Positions 1-6,871 are shown, counted from the stretch's first letter. The stretch: DNA of 8,505 nucleotides from Bacillota bacterium (GCA_012512705.1 JAAZDR010000185.1:1-8505), one strand, 5' to 3'. Notes: generated by a model from the sequence alone, not told the origin. A program made the numbers and translations.

Positions 1-7
1 CAAGCAT
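1..7 (-). CDS. Start of the next gene in the operon (probable AmmeMemoRadiSam radical SAM enzyme), cut by the window edge
   Basis: Only the first two codons (ATG CTT) and one further base are inside the window. The ATG at 7-5 is preceded on the minus strand by GGAG with 9 bases between, a good ribosome binding site, and it starts 30 bases after the stop of the Memo-AMMECR1 fusion gene. In the AmmeMemoRadiSam system the third component, a radical SAM protein, is usually encoded next to the A and B components, so that is the best guess for the product. The identity is inferred from context only; almost no coding sequence is visible. Confidence 0.35.
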
Positions 8-37
8 CAAATCACTCTCCAGGAACTAGAATATTTT

Positions 38-1384
38 TCAACGGTAACGTTCTACACGAAAACGGTAAATTTCAACCTGCTCTTCAGGGGCAATGCCCGC
101 TTTTTGTCTGGCGATCGAAAGCTGTTCCTCAACTGAATCTATTCCCTCTAAATCCGGAAGCAATAACCCCTTGCGTTCACCCCAGCGTACAATTACCCCA
201 TAGAGTTTTGGATCACGCCTTTCCAGGCTATTTACCTCTTCCGGAGGAGAAAGTATATCGACCGCATAGCTGATCTGTTCCAGTTCTTCTTCAGCAAGCG
301 GTGGAAAACGAGGGTCCCTTGTTCCAGCACTAATGGCGTTTTCAATGATTTCTTCAGCCAGATTAGGCTGTGTTGGGACAAAAGTGCCGATACAACCCCG
401 TAGTTTCTCCCCTTTTTTTAAAGAAACAAAGACACCCGCCCGGCGCTTAAATTTCTCCTTTAACGGCTTCTCGGCTTTTATACGTACCCCTTCACGCACG
501 TATTTATTTAAGGCTTGACGAGCTAGCGCTACATATTCGTTCTCCTCTTTTCCTTCTTTTTGCCGAGGCGTTAGTCCCGCAACAAGATAGCCAACACCAA
601 AAGGCCCCTCATAGGAAACAATCTCTGTTTCCACTTCGAAATCATTAAGGGCTCCTAGGGCGATAATCAAGGGACGCAGACCACACTCCGCCGCATTTTC
701 AATAAGCTGCGGGTCCATATTCAGGATCTTTTCTACCTGATAGTCTTTAAGGTATTGAATCAATTTTTGATCAAACTCTCTGCCCTGCGGATGATATCCG
801 GCAGGGGCACCCCGGATTAAACGATGTGAAAAATCGCCACTGACAACGATCACTGTCCGGCAGCCGCTCTTTTCAATCGCCTGCCGCAGTGCTTCACCAA
901 AATGAAAAAGCTGCCGGTAAGGAAGCATTCCAATCGTCAGATGAATCCCGTATCCTCTCACCCCGGCCTCTGCTAGATAATACAAGGGAACTCCCGCGCC
1001 GTGATCCATCCTGAGAGAAATACCGTATTCCAACGCCCTGCGCTGATCCAATAGGAAAGTTTCTATGCCAATGGCACTTGCTTCCCGCACTATCAAATGG
1101 CAGAGTTCCTGATCAATTTGCAAAGCTACTTTTGCCTGGGGAGCGTTAAATTGTGCAAAATCCCCTTCAATTTTTTCCTCAGCAACAAGTACGAGCCGAT
1201 CATGAAAAACAGGGCCATGCGGGATAATAATCACCAGTCTATCAGGCTCCAAATGAGCTATTTTTTGGGCCATATTTTTATAAGCCGTGACAGTATTAGC
1301 AACCCTTTCTAAATCACCCTTACCTATAGCAGGAATGATCAGCGGTGGGTGCGGCAGCACACAAACAAATACAAGGTTGCTCAC
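38..1384 (-). CDS. AmmeMemoRadiSam system fusion protein: LigB/Memo-type extradiol dioxygenase domain plus AMMECR1 domain
   Basis: The 448-residue protein has two domains. Residues about 1-275 resemble the LigB/Memo (class III extradiol dioxygenase-like, AmmeMemoRadiSam B) fold, with PHPPLIIP at 11-18 including His12, IIPHGPVFHD at 53-62, DHG at 127-129, GDFSH at 183-187 and CGLRPLI at 234-240. The histidines would fit a metal site. Residues about 284-448 are an AMMECR1 (AmmeMemoRadiSam A) domain, with the hallmark LRGCIG at 328-333 and TRDPRFPPL at 355-363. The system's biochemical role is not established; it is defined by conserved co-occurrence of AMMECR1, Memo and a radical SAM protein. 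The start is GTG at 1384. Its ribosome binding site (AAGGAG) lies inside the last codons of the upstream HD-GYP gene, whose stop is 3 bases away, so the two are probably translationally coupled. No signal peptide or membrane segment is seen, so the protein is probably cytosolic. Confidence 0.9.
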   Translation of the reverse strand: MSNLVFVCVLPHPPLIIPAIGKGDLERVANTVTAYKNMAQKIAHLEPDRLVIIIPHGPVFHDRLVLVAEEKIEGDFAQFNAPQAKVALQIDQELCHLIVREASAIGIETFLLDQRRALEYGISLRMDHGAGVPLYYLAEAGVRGYGIHLTIGMLPYRQLFHFGEALRQAIEKSGCRTVIVVSGDFSHRLIRGAPAGYHPQGREFDQKLIQYLKDYQVEKILNMDPQLIENAAECGLRPLIIALGALNDFEVETEIVSYEGPFGVGYLVAGLTPRQKEGKEENEYVALARQALNKYVREGVRIKAEKPLKEKFKRRAGVFVSLKKGEKLRGCIGTFVPTQPNLAEEIIENAISAGTRDPRFPPLAEEELEQISYAVDILSPPEEVNSLERRDPKLYGVIVRWGERKGLLLPDLEGIDSVEEQLSIARQKAGIAPEEQVEIYRFRVERYR

Positions 1385-1387
1385 CTT

Positions 1388-2515
1388 TCAACTCTCCTTT
1401 ACAGATACTAGCCCTTCCTCCTCACGAAGCTCCTCTCCATCATCAAGCACCTTGGAGACGACAATGTCAAGTTCTTCTACAAGATTTTTTTCAAATGGTT
1501 CTCTTAAAGGTATACCCTTATCTTTGTGTGTTATACGAACTGTAGGGCACAGCGGATTACCGATGGTATTGCCAACAACGATTCCCCTTTCTCCAGAACT
1601 GAGTTCAACATAAGTACCGATCGGATAAGCCGCAATATGTTTTGAAAAACAGCATATTATTTCCGGATCGAATTTTTCAGTCTGCGCATAGATAATTTCC
1701 AAAGCTTGATGCTGCAGCAAAGCTTTTCTATAAGGACGGTTTGCCGCCAGAGCATCGTAAACATCTGTTAGCGCAACGATTTTTGCCAGCTCATTTATTT
1801 CTGAACTAACTAGACCTAGGGGATAGCCACTACCATCTCCCCGTTCATGGTGCTGATAAATAATCTGACAGGAATCTGCGCTAAGATCGTTCTGTTTTCT
1901 AGCAATCTCATACCCATAGAAAGGATGTTTTTTTATTTTATCAAATTCTGACTTAGTTAAAAACCCTTCTTTATTTAATATTTTAAGCGGTATCTTTGTC
2001 TTCCCGAGATCATGGATAATTGCACCGATAGCTAATCTATCGAGCTTCATACGACTATATCCCATAGAAATGCCAGTTAAGACAGAAAGAACTGCTACAT
2101 TTACAGAATGAGCAAAGGTATAGCTGTCTGCAGTTCTAATATCCGTTAGGTTGACCATAACATCAGGGTTAGCTAGCAGTTCATCTACTATGTTTGCAAC
2201 TACTTTAGCTAGTTTTTTCCTAATCGAGGGGAGCTCTCCCTTCCCTTCTCCAGTTGCTTCGATTGTTGTCATAATTTTTTTTACTTCCTGTACCGCTTCC
2301 ATTCGCGTCTCTTCAAAGATAACATCTTCAACAATTACATCCTTAATCTGTGCGTCTTCAACATAGACTGCAGGAAAGCCCAATTGCCGCAACTGATGTA
2401 TATACTGAGGTTTGAGCTTCACACCTGCCCCTAAAAGCAAATTTCCCCCTCGGTCATAAATAGACCTTGCCAAGACCATTCCCGGGCGCAAGGCGCAGAT
2501 ATCCGTCCTTTTCAT
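1388..2515 (-). CDS. HD-GYP domain cyclic-di-GMP phosphodiesterase
   Basis: This 375-residue protein is probably a phosphodiesterase that hydrolyses cyclic-di-GMP. The N-terminal ~60 residues (LRPGMVLARSIYDRGG) match the short domain common in clostridial HD-GYP proteins. The catalytic domain spans about 125-300: HSVNVA with His136, the metal-binding HD pair at 168-169 in HDLGKTKIP, His197, the HH pair at 222-223, the GYP signature at 230-232 within GDGSGYPLG, and Asp251 in LTDVYDA. All key residues expected for an active HD-GYP enzyme appear present. The C-terminal tail (about 295-375) includes a YPIGTYVELSSGERG segment often seen in these proteins. There is no receiver or transmembrane domain, so the enzyme should be cytosolic and its input signal is unknown. 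ATG at 2515 has GGAGGAG 3-9 bases upstream. It is the first gene of an operon with the Memo-AMMECR1 fusion. Confidence 0.92.
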   Translation of the reverse strand: MKRTDICALRPGMVLARSIYDRGGNLLLGAGVKLKPQYIHQLRQLGFPAVYVEDAQIKDVIVEDVIFEETRMEAVQEVKKIMTTIEATGEGKGELPSIRKKLAKVVANIVDELLANPDVMVNLTDIRTADSYTFAHSVNVAVLSVLTGISMGYSRMKLDRLAIGAIIHDLGKTKIPLKILNKEGFLTKSEFDKIKKHPFYGYEIARKQNDLSADSCQIIYQHHERGDGSGYPLGLVSSEINELAKIVALTDVYDALAANRPYRKALLQHQALEIIYAQTEKFDPEIICCFSKHIAAYPIGTYVELSSGERGIVVGNTIGNPLCPTVRITHKDKGIPLREPFEKNLVEELDIVVSKVLDDGEELREEEGLVSVKES

Positions 2516-2527
2516 CGTCTCCTCCTG
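2513..2527 (-). promoter_or_regulatory. Strong ribosome binding site of the HD-GYP gene
   Basis: On the minus strand GGAGGAG precedes the ATG by 3 bases. This supports ATG at 2515 as the start and leaves no need for a later methionine. Confidence 0.7.
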
Positions 2528-2539
2528 CTGTATATGCTA

Positions 2540-2545
2540 ATTATA
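2540..2545 (-). promoter_or_regulatory. Candidate -10 box for the HD-GYP/AmmeMemo operon
   Basis: The minus strand reads TATAAT here, about 25 bases upstream of the HD-GYP start. The hexamer 17 bases further upstream (GTCGAA) is a poor -35 box, so this is only a tentative promoter. A promoter is expected here because a terminator-like hairpin lies just upstream at 2598-2633. Confidence 0.35.
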
Positions 2546-2597
2546 TAATCACACTTACATTATTCGACATATACCTTTTATTACCTTTTTTGCTTAA

Positions 2598-2633
2598 AAA
2601 AAATTTCAGCCGCTCAAGCGCCTGGAATTTTTT
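2598..2633 (-). terminator. Terminator-like hairpin after the enoyl-CoA hydratase gene
   Basis: On the minus strand an AAAAAATT arm, then CAG and CGC, pair around a TTGA loop with GCG, CTG and AATTTTTT, with two single mismatches (C-A and G-G). The 3' arm continues as a run of eight T. It begins about 6 bases after the hydratase stop codon and should end that transcript, isolating the HD-GYP operon. The A/T arms could also work on the other strand, but no plus-strand gene ends here. Confidence 0.65.
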
Positions 2634-2638
2634 AGTAC

Positions 2639-3415
2639 CTATTTTCCTTTAAATACGGGTTTCTTTTTATCCAAAAAAGCTTTGATCCCTTCCTGAGCGT
2701 CTTCTGTTTGTAAAAGACTTACAAAGGCCTCTCGCTCCCTATTCAATCCCCGGGTAAAATCTGAAGCGTGACCGTTAGAAAGAAGCTCCTTAATCGCCTT
2801 TATCGCTAGGGGAGGTTGTAACGCCAACCGAGCGGCAATTTTCTTTGATTCTTCTATAAGAGCACTGTCAGCAAATACTTTGTTTACCAACCCTAGACTC
2901 AGGGCTTCCTGACTAGTAAATGTGCTGCCGGTGAGTAAAAACTCCATTGCTTTTGTTTTACCTATAAGACTAGGCAGACGCTGTGTTCCGCCCCATCCAG
3001 GAATGAGCCCAAGATTAATCTCCGGCTGACCGAATTTTACGCTCTCTGCAGCAAACCTTAGATCGCAAGCCATGGCCATCTCGCAACCGCCACCAAGGCA
3101 GATACCATTTACAGCTGCAATCACAATTTTTGGATATGTTTCAATCCGGTTAAAAAGTTTTTGGCCTTCAGCAATAAAAGCGTCAGCATCTGCCTCCCCC
3201 ATCTTTAAAAAACCGGAAATATCGGCACCCGCCACGAAAGCTTTACCACTGCCGGTAATTATTATCGCTCTCACTTGCTCACTTTCTTCCAAATAATCAA
3301 GAAGGCTGTTTAGCTCAACAATTACTTCTTCATTAAAGGCGTTTACTGGTGGACGGTTAATAGTTATAATTGCCAGCGATTCTTCGTGTGTAAGATTAAT
3401 GTTTTTACAATCCAT
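2639..3415 (-). CDS. Enoyl-CoA hydratase/isomerase (crotonase family)
   Basis: This 258-residue protein has the normal length of a bacterial crotonase, which hydrates trans-2-enoyl-CoA to 3-hydroxyacyl-CoA. The oxyanion-hole segment AFVAGADI is at 59-66 and NGICLGGGCEMAMACDLR at 103-120. The two catalytic glutamates are present as Glu112 (GGGCEMAMA) and Glu132 (GQPEINLGLIPGWGGTQRL), so hydratase activity is likely rather than only a related crotonase reaction. It fits short-chain enoyl-CoA (crotonyl-CoA) hydratase of butyrate or fatty acid metabolism, but the gene stands alone with no thiolase, dehydrogenase or acyl-CoA dehydrogenase nearby, so the exact substrate is not known. ATG at 3415 has GGAGG 9 bases upstream. 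It is divergent from a MarR regulator with a 177-base shared upstream region. Confidence 0.92.
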   Translation of the reverse strand: MDCKNINLTHEESLAIITINRPPVNAFNEEVIVELNSLLDYLEESEQVRAIIITGSGKAFVAGADISGFLKMGEADADAFIAEGQKLFNRIETYPKIVIAAVNGICLGGGCEMAMACDLRFAAESVKFGQPEINLGLIPGWGGTQRLPSLIGKTKAMEFLLTGSTFTSQEALSLGLVNKVFADSALIEESKKIAARLALQPPLAIKAIKELLSNGHASDFTRGLNREREAFVSLLQTEDAQEGIKAFLDKKKPVFKGK

Positions 3416-3431
3416 AAGTTAAAACCTCCAG

Positions 3432-3452
3432 ACTTATATCGAACTTATCCGA
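3432..3452. repeat. Tandem direct repeat upstream of the hydratase gene
   Basis: Two adjacent near-copies, ACTTATATCGA and ACTTATCCGA, lie back to back with an 11-base period, immediately upstream of the hydratase ribosome binding site. The spacing of one helical turn could suit a regulator or simply be chance; the region is otherwise A/T-rich. No convincing hydratase promoter was found in 3416-3520. Confidence 0.3.
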
Positions 3453-3520
3453 AAAAAATTTCTTTTTAAATTAATTCTCTCTTTGACTTACAAATCCTGC
3501 CGCTGCTCTATTATCTTTCC

Positions 3521-3549
3521 TTGACATAGGCAGTTTATTACCATATTAT
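3521..3549 (+). promoter_or_regulatory. SigA-type promoter of the marR gene
   Basis: TTGACA at 3521-3526 and TATTAT at 3544-3549 are separated by exactly 17 bases, close to the vegetative consensus. The -10 box ends 43 bases before the MarR ATG, so the transcript would have a short leader. Confidence 0.75.
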
Positions 3550-3567
3550 TGACTAAAACGGAATAAT
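3545..3567. promoter_or_regulatory. Possible MarR operator (inverted repeat over the promoter start region)
   Basis: ATTATT at 3545-3550 and AATAAT at 3562-3567 form a 6-base inverted repeat with an 11-base gap. It overlaps the -10 box and the expected transcription start. MarR proteins bind such palindromes as dimers and often repress themselves, so this would be a natural autoregulatory site, but the arms are pure A/T and could arise by chance. Confidence 0.3.
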
Positions 3568-3592
3568 CGCTTTGAAAGGGGCTTTTGCTTAG

Positions 3593-4087
3593 ATGGCAGA
3601 TTATAAAAACCCTGACAGCTTTACCTCCGCCATTCAAGTTCTTTTTCCGAAATTAATGCATTATCTTAGAGCTGAGGAAAACAAAGAGCTAAAAGGGCAT
3701 GGGATCACCCCTGGTCAGATGAACGCCCTGCTCGTTCTTTATTTTAACGATAACCTGACAATGGGCAAGCTGAGCGCAGATATATACATGGCAGAAAGTG
3801 CCGCTACTCGTCTTGTCAACCGCCTGGTAGAGCTAAATCTCGTCCAGCGAGAAAGGGACGAAAATGATCGGCGTGTAGTCCGTGTAGCCTTGACCTCACA
3901 GGGACGCCAGTTGGCACGGTTAGCCTTTCATCGAAGGGAATATCGGTTTAAAAACCTCTCGGAAAAACTTTCCACTGAAGAACAAAAGATGCTCATTACT
4001 CCCCTTAAGAGTGTTCTACGCGCGATTCAAGATCTGGAAAAAGAAAGAGCGCAAAAAATAAAACACAGACGCAAACAGCTTAGATAA
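3593..4087 (+). CDS. MarR family transcriptional regulator
   Basis: This 164-residue protein shows the MarR winged helix-turn-helix layout. An N-terminal dimerisation helix (about 8-35) is followed by ITPGQMNALLVLY at 38-50, the recognition region LTMGKLSADIYMAESAATRLVNRLVELNLVQRE (55-87, not quoted in full as a motif), and the wing DENDRRVVRVALTSQGR at 89-105, which carries the family's typical D-x-R-R signature. A C-terminal helix (about 128-150) and a basic tail follow. It probably acts as a dimeric, ligand-responsive DNA-binding protein. Divergent placement from the enoyl-CoA hydratase suggests that it controls that gene and itself, perhaps in response to an acyl or aromatic ligand; this is inference from layout. 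ATG at 3593 has AAGGGG about 11 bases upstream, a rather long spacing, but no better start is seen. Confidence 0.9.
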   Translation: MADYKNPDSFTSAIQVLFPKLMHYLRAEENKELKGHGITPGQMNALLVLYFNDNLTMGKLSADIYMAESAATRLVNRLVELNLVQRERDENDRRVVRVALTSQGRQLARLAFHRREYRFKNLSEKLSTEEQKMLITPLKSVLRAIQDLEKERAQKIKHRRKQLR

Positions 4088-4089
4088 CA

Positions 4090-4116
4090 GTAGGCAGTAA
4101 GCCTACATATTGTTTT
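4090..4116 (+). terminator. Hairpin between convergent marR and cwlD, probable marR terminator
   Basis: GTAGGC at 4090-4095 and GCCTAC at 4101-4106 form a perfect 6-base stem with a 5-base loop. A short A/T stretch and a T run (4110-4116) follow, so it could end the marR transcript. The 3' arm overlaps the cwlD stop codon. Read on the minus strand it lacks a good T tract, so it is less convincing for cwlD. Confidence 0.5.
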
Positions 4117-4822
4117 TCACAAAGCGGATAGTTCCTAAATATATTGCCCAAGCTATTTTTTTCTGATATTCAGGAGTTGACAGTAAGCTTGCTTCCTCAG
4201 GATTGGTCAAAAAGCCAGCTTCGACAATTACTGCCGGGCAAGGAGCATGCTTTAGAAGGTAGAAATCGCCTGTTTTGATTCCGCGGTTCGTATTTTGTAA
4301 TACACGAATTAGTTCCTCCTGAATAAGCGAGGCCAGCAATTTGCTCTCTTCTCCAGATTCTTCGCTATAAAATGTTTGTGCACCGCGGTAAACAGGAGCT
4401 GGGAAAGAATTTAAATGAATGCTGATCAATGCATCCAGATGTCCGGCCTCGCTGATAATTTTTAAGCGCTCGCTGAGGTCGCGCTGTTTTAATGGTCCGG
4501 TCGGCATCGTGGCGTAATCCTTGTCAGTTTCACGTGTCATAATTACTGTGGCGCCACCCTGCTGTAAAAAACCGCGTAAGCTAAGCGCAATCTGTAAAGT
4601 AATCTCTTTTTCAACGAGCTCTTCCTTGAAAACACCTGGATCATATCCCCCATGTCCAGGGTCTACAGCTATTACAATGCCAGTTAATGGTAGAGGAGAA
4701 ACGGTATTCTGGGTGCGGTAATATATCCTATATAAAACTAAACATGTTAGAATTACTAGTAACATAACAATTAAAAACATGCGTTTTTTTACCTTCACCG
4801 GAGCGTATATAATAAATTGCAT
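4103..4822 (-). CDS. cwlD: N-acetylmuramoyl-L-alanine amidase, CwlD-type (spore cortex)
   Basis: This 239-residue zinc amidase has nearly the same length as B. subtilis CwlD. After a short basic N-terminus, residues about 14-34 form a membrane segment or uncleaved signal anchor (MFLIVMLLVILTCLVLY), which would place the enzyme outside the membrane. The amidase_3 domain begins at about 48: DPGHGGYDPG with zinc ligand His57, Glu71 in LVEKE, SIHLNS with His136, and catalytic Glu201 in VEAGFLTNPEE. CwlD removes the stem peptide from muramic acid so that muramic-delta-lactam can form in the spore cortex, which is needed for germination. Other amidase_3 enzymes are possible, but the single compact domain without SH3, SPOR or AMIN repeats fits CwlD. 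ATG at 4822 has AGGAAGG 10 bases upstream; Met15 is a less likely alternative start. It stands alone and converges on marR. Confidence 0.85.
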   Translation of the reverse strand: MQFIIYAPVKVKKRMFLIVMLLVILTCLVLYRIYYRTQNTVSPLPLTGIVIAVDPGHGGYDPGVFKEELVEKEITLQIALSLRGFLQQGGATVIMTRETDKDYATMPTGPLKQRDLSERLKIISEAGHLDALISIHLNSFPAPVYRGAQTFYSEESGEESKLLASLIQEELIRVLQNTNRGIKTGDFYLLKHAPCPAVIVEAGFLTNPEEASLLSTPEYQKKIAWAIYLGTIRFVKNNM

Positions 4823-4948
4823 CTTACACTAGCCTTCCTCATTTGCTTTTTGTTTATGGATATTACAGAGAGCGCTTAAATATTCAAGTGCAAAACTAAA
4901 CTAAACGTTGAATCTCAACTAAAATTAGCTGAAAGAGTTGGGTGAAAG

Positions 4949-5548
4949 TTGGATAATAAACAAGTGAAGAAAAAATCGGAAACTAAGCCAATCACAATAC
5001 CTTTAGCTACACTTTTTTTTATTTTTTTCAAGATCGGTGCTTTTACTATTGGCGGCGGCTATGCGATGCTGCCGATCATTCGCACTGAGCTGGTGGAGCG
5101 GAGAGATATAATTACTGACGAAAGCTTTCTCGAAACCCTCGCCTTGGCCCAGTCAGCACCAGGGGCAATTGCAGTCAATACTGCTGTGATTATCGGATAC
5201 CGCTTACGCCGCTTACCTGGGGCCCTAATCGCCGTTCTGGGGACTGTATTACCATCCTTCTTGATTATTCTTCTCCTTGCCACATTTTTTCTGCAGTTTC
5301 GTGAAAGCCTGGCCGTTCAGAAAGCATTTGCCGGAATTCGCCCTGCGGTAGCAGCCCTAATCGCTGCAGCAGTTCTCAAACTCGGTTATCGGCAGCTTCG
5401 AAAATTAAAAAACCTTTACCTTTTTTTGATCTTTCTTTCTGCCAGCTTATTTCTAAACGTCCATCCAATTTTAATTATTATATTCGGAGGAATCTGCGGG
5501 CTACTTTTTTACCGGGAGGAGATAAAAAAAGAAAATGATTCTGCTTAA
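4949..5548 (+). CDS. Chromate transporter, CHR family half-protein (first subunit)
   Basis: This 199-residue integral membrane protein carries one CHR domain (short-chain type). The domain starts at about 20 with FFKIGAFTIGGGYAMLPII (24-43 region; GGGYAM at 35-40), followed by the APGAIAVN loop at 70-77, the RPAV motif at 131-134, and several hydrophobic segments (about 95-116, 132-145, 157-188). Short-chain CHR proteins are usually encoded as adjacent pairs that are thought to act together in anion (chromate) efflux; natural substrates other than chromate are possible. The start is TTG at 4949, with a GGTGA-like weak ribosome binding site; the next in-frame ATG is inside the domain, so TTG is needed. 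The end overlaps the next gene by 14 bases. No clear promoter was found in 4823-4948. Confidence 0.88.
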   Translation: MDNKQVKKKSETKPITIPLATLFFIFFKIGAFTIGGGYAMLPIIRTELVERRDIITDESFLETLALAQSAPGAIAVNTAVIIGYRLRRLPGALIAVLGTVLPSFLIILLLATFFLQFRESLAVQKAFAGIRPAVAALIAAAVLKLGYRQLRKLKNLYLFLIFLSASLFLNVHPILIIIFGGICGLLFYREEIKKENDSA

Positions 5549-6053
5549 ACTATACTTTACTTTCTTAAAGATCGGGCTTTTTAGCTTTGGTGGCGGGTAT
5601 GCGATGATACCGCTGATGGAAAAAGAAATCATCAAGAATCACGGTTGGTTAACAACAACAGAGTTTATCGATATTATTGCGGTAGCTGAAGTCACACCCG
5701 GTCCAATAGCAATAAATTCAGCAACCTTTGTCGGTCTACGCACTGCTGGTTTTTTAGGCTCGATAAGTGCGACAGTAGGAGTCATAACCCCCTCCCTTGT
5801 AATTCTACTTTTGATAATACGCTTCTTAACGCGTTTTAGCAGTCATCACCAGGTACAAGCATTTATGCGTGGCCTACGCCCGGCAGTTCTTTCATTAATA
5901 GCGCTAGCGGCCGTCCTGATCGCCAAGGAAGTCTTTCTTAACTGGCAGAGCTTTTTGTTAGGGAGCTCTATTTTTGCCTTCATAGTCTGGACAAAGATTC
6001 ATCCAATATTAATCCTTCTCCTAAGTGCCTTTATAGGGTTATTATTTCTTTAG
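5535..6053 (+). CDS. Chromate transporter, CHR family half-protein (second subunit)
   Basis: This 172-residue membrane protein has one CHR domain from its first residues: FLKIGLFSFGGGYAMIPL (10-27; GGGYAM at 19-24), VTPGPIAIN at 53-61, LRPAV at 114-118 and a hydrophobic C-terminus. It is homologous to, but clearly diverged from, the preceding gene, as expected for the two halves of a heteromeric transporter. ATG at 5535 lies inside the end of the first gene, with GGAGGAG about 13 bases upstream, so the pair is probably translated in a coupled way. A strong terminator follows directly. The protein ends shortly after its last hydrophobic stretch, so nothing seems missing. Confidence 0.9.
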   Translation: MILLKLYFTFLKIGLFSFGGGYAMIPLMEKEIIKNHGWLTTTEFIDIIAVAEVTPGPIAINSATFVGLRTAGFLGSISATVGVITPSLVILLLIIRFLTRFSSHHQVQAFMRGLRPAVLSLIALAAVLIAKEVFLNWQSFLLGSSIFAFIVWTKIHPILILLLSAFIGLLFL

Positions 6054-6065
6054 CTGCCGAATAAA

Positions 6066-6096
6066 AAAACGACCTGCCTGATTAGCGGTCGTTTTT
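6066..6096 (+). terminator. Bidirectional rho-independent terminator between the chromate transporter and the GGGP synthase gene
   Basis: AAAACGACC pairs with GGTCGTTTT around a 12-base loop that may close further through GC pairs. T runs lie on both strands (plus: GTTTTT; minus: seven T). It begins 12 bases after the transporter stop and about 40 bases after the stop of the convergent synthase gene, so it can end both transcripts. Confidence 0.88.
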
Positions 6097-6136
6097 GCTA
6101 AGCTTTTAGAATTACTTGAGTCGCCTGAATTATCAC

Positions 6137-6871
6137 TTATTCTTTAAGTGCACTGAGAATCGAACGCAAACGTTCCCGGTAGCCGGCATTCTCAATAACT
6201 GTCCCGGTAACCACAACATCCGCTCCTGCCTGACGCACCCGCCGCGCATCAATAGCTGTCCGGATACCGCCGCCCACAATTAGAGGAATAGAGATCTCCT
6301 TTTTTACCGCACGGATCATACTAGCTGGAACTGGCTGAGCTGCTCCGCTGCCCGCTTCCAGGTACACATAACTCATACCAAAAAACTCAGCAGTAGTAGC
6401 ATAACCAATCGCTGACCAAGTATTGTCCCGGGGAACCAGGTCAACGTCTCCGATTTCAGCAAGCTTCATTCCGGGTTCAACAACTATATAGCCTACAGGA
6501 ACAACTTCCACCTCTAAGCGTTTAAGAACTGGAGAAATTTTAGAATGAGTCCCGGTAATAAACCTGTTGTTGCGCGAATTTAATAGGCTGAGGAAGAAAT
6601 AAGCATCAAAATCAAAAGAAAGAGCGCCTCCCCCACCGGGCAGGAAAACAACCGGGATGCTAACCTTATTCTTGATCGCCTTTACAGTTTCCGTAAGTCT
6701 GCGCTGTGTAAGGCCACTGCTCCCGCTAACTAATATGAGATCGCTTCCTACCTCCTGCGCAGTGCGGGCAAGGCGGCTTGCAGCCTCTGGAACCAGCTTT
6801 ATAGGCTCAATTAAGGTTACATGCACTGTGCCGTTTTCAAGTTTTCGGGCAAGATAGTCACGAATTACCAT
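6137..6871 (-). CDS. Geranylgeranylglyceryl/heptaprenylglyceryl phosphate synthase homologue, group II (archaeal-like)
   Basis: This 244-residue TIM-barrel protein is predicted to transfer a polyprenyl group from a polyprenyl diphosphate to sn-glycerol 1-phosphate, forming an ether bond. Visible family motifs are LVSGSSGLT at 47-55, LPGGGGALSFDFDAYFF at 77-93, LNSRNNRFITGTH at 97-109, YLEAGSGAAQPVP at 170-182, IVGGGIRT at 198-205 and ADVVVTGTVIE at 217-227. The YLEAGSGA and VPxxMI signature is that of group II enzymes (many archaea, Bacteroidetes), whereas B. subtilis PcrB (group I) has YLEYSG and is shorter. The product in a bacterium is uncertain, and chain length cannot be read from the sequence. 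ATG at 6871 lacks a strong ribosome binding site (only GAAG 8 bases upstream), but a good promoter lies about 33 bases upstream. No neighbouring lipid gene is present. Confidence 0.87.
   Translation of the reverse strand: MVIRDYLARKLENGTVHVTLIEPIKLVPEAASRLARTAQEVGSDLILVSGSSGLTQRRLTETVKAIKNKVSIPVVFLPGGGGALSFDFDAYFFLSLLNSRNNRFITGTHSKISPVLKRLEVEVVPVGYIVVEPGMKLAEIGDVDLVPRDNTWSAIGYATTAEFFGMSYVYLEAGSGAAQPVPASMIRAVKKEISIPLIVGGGIRTAIDARRVRQAGADVVVTGTVIENAGYRERLRSILSALKE

Noticed and set aside
2151..2366. Serine- and threonine-rich plus-strand open frames, for example within the HD-GYP gene
   Set aside because: They are antisense shadows of well-supported minus-strand genes, with low-complexity composition and no ribosome binding site.
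4831..4930. Sporulation (SigE or SigG) promoter for cwlD; TGAATA is present on the minus strand
   Set aside because: No acceptable -10 box lies at the right distance from it, so the call could not be supported.
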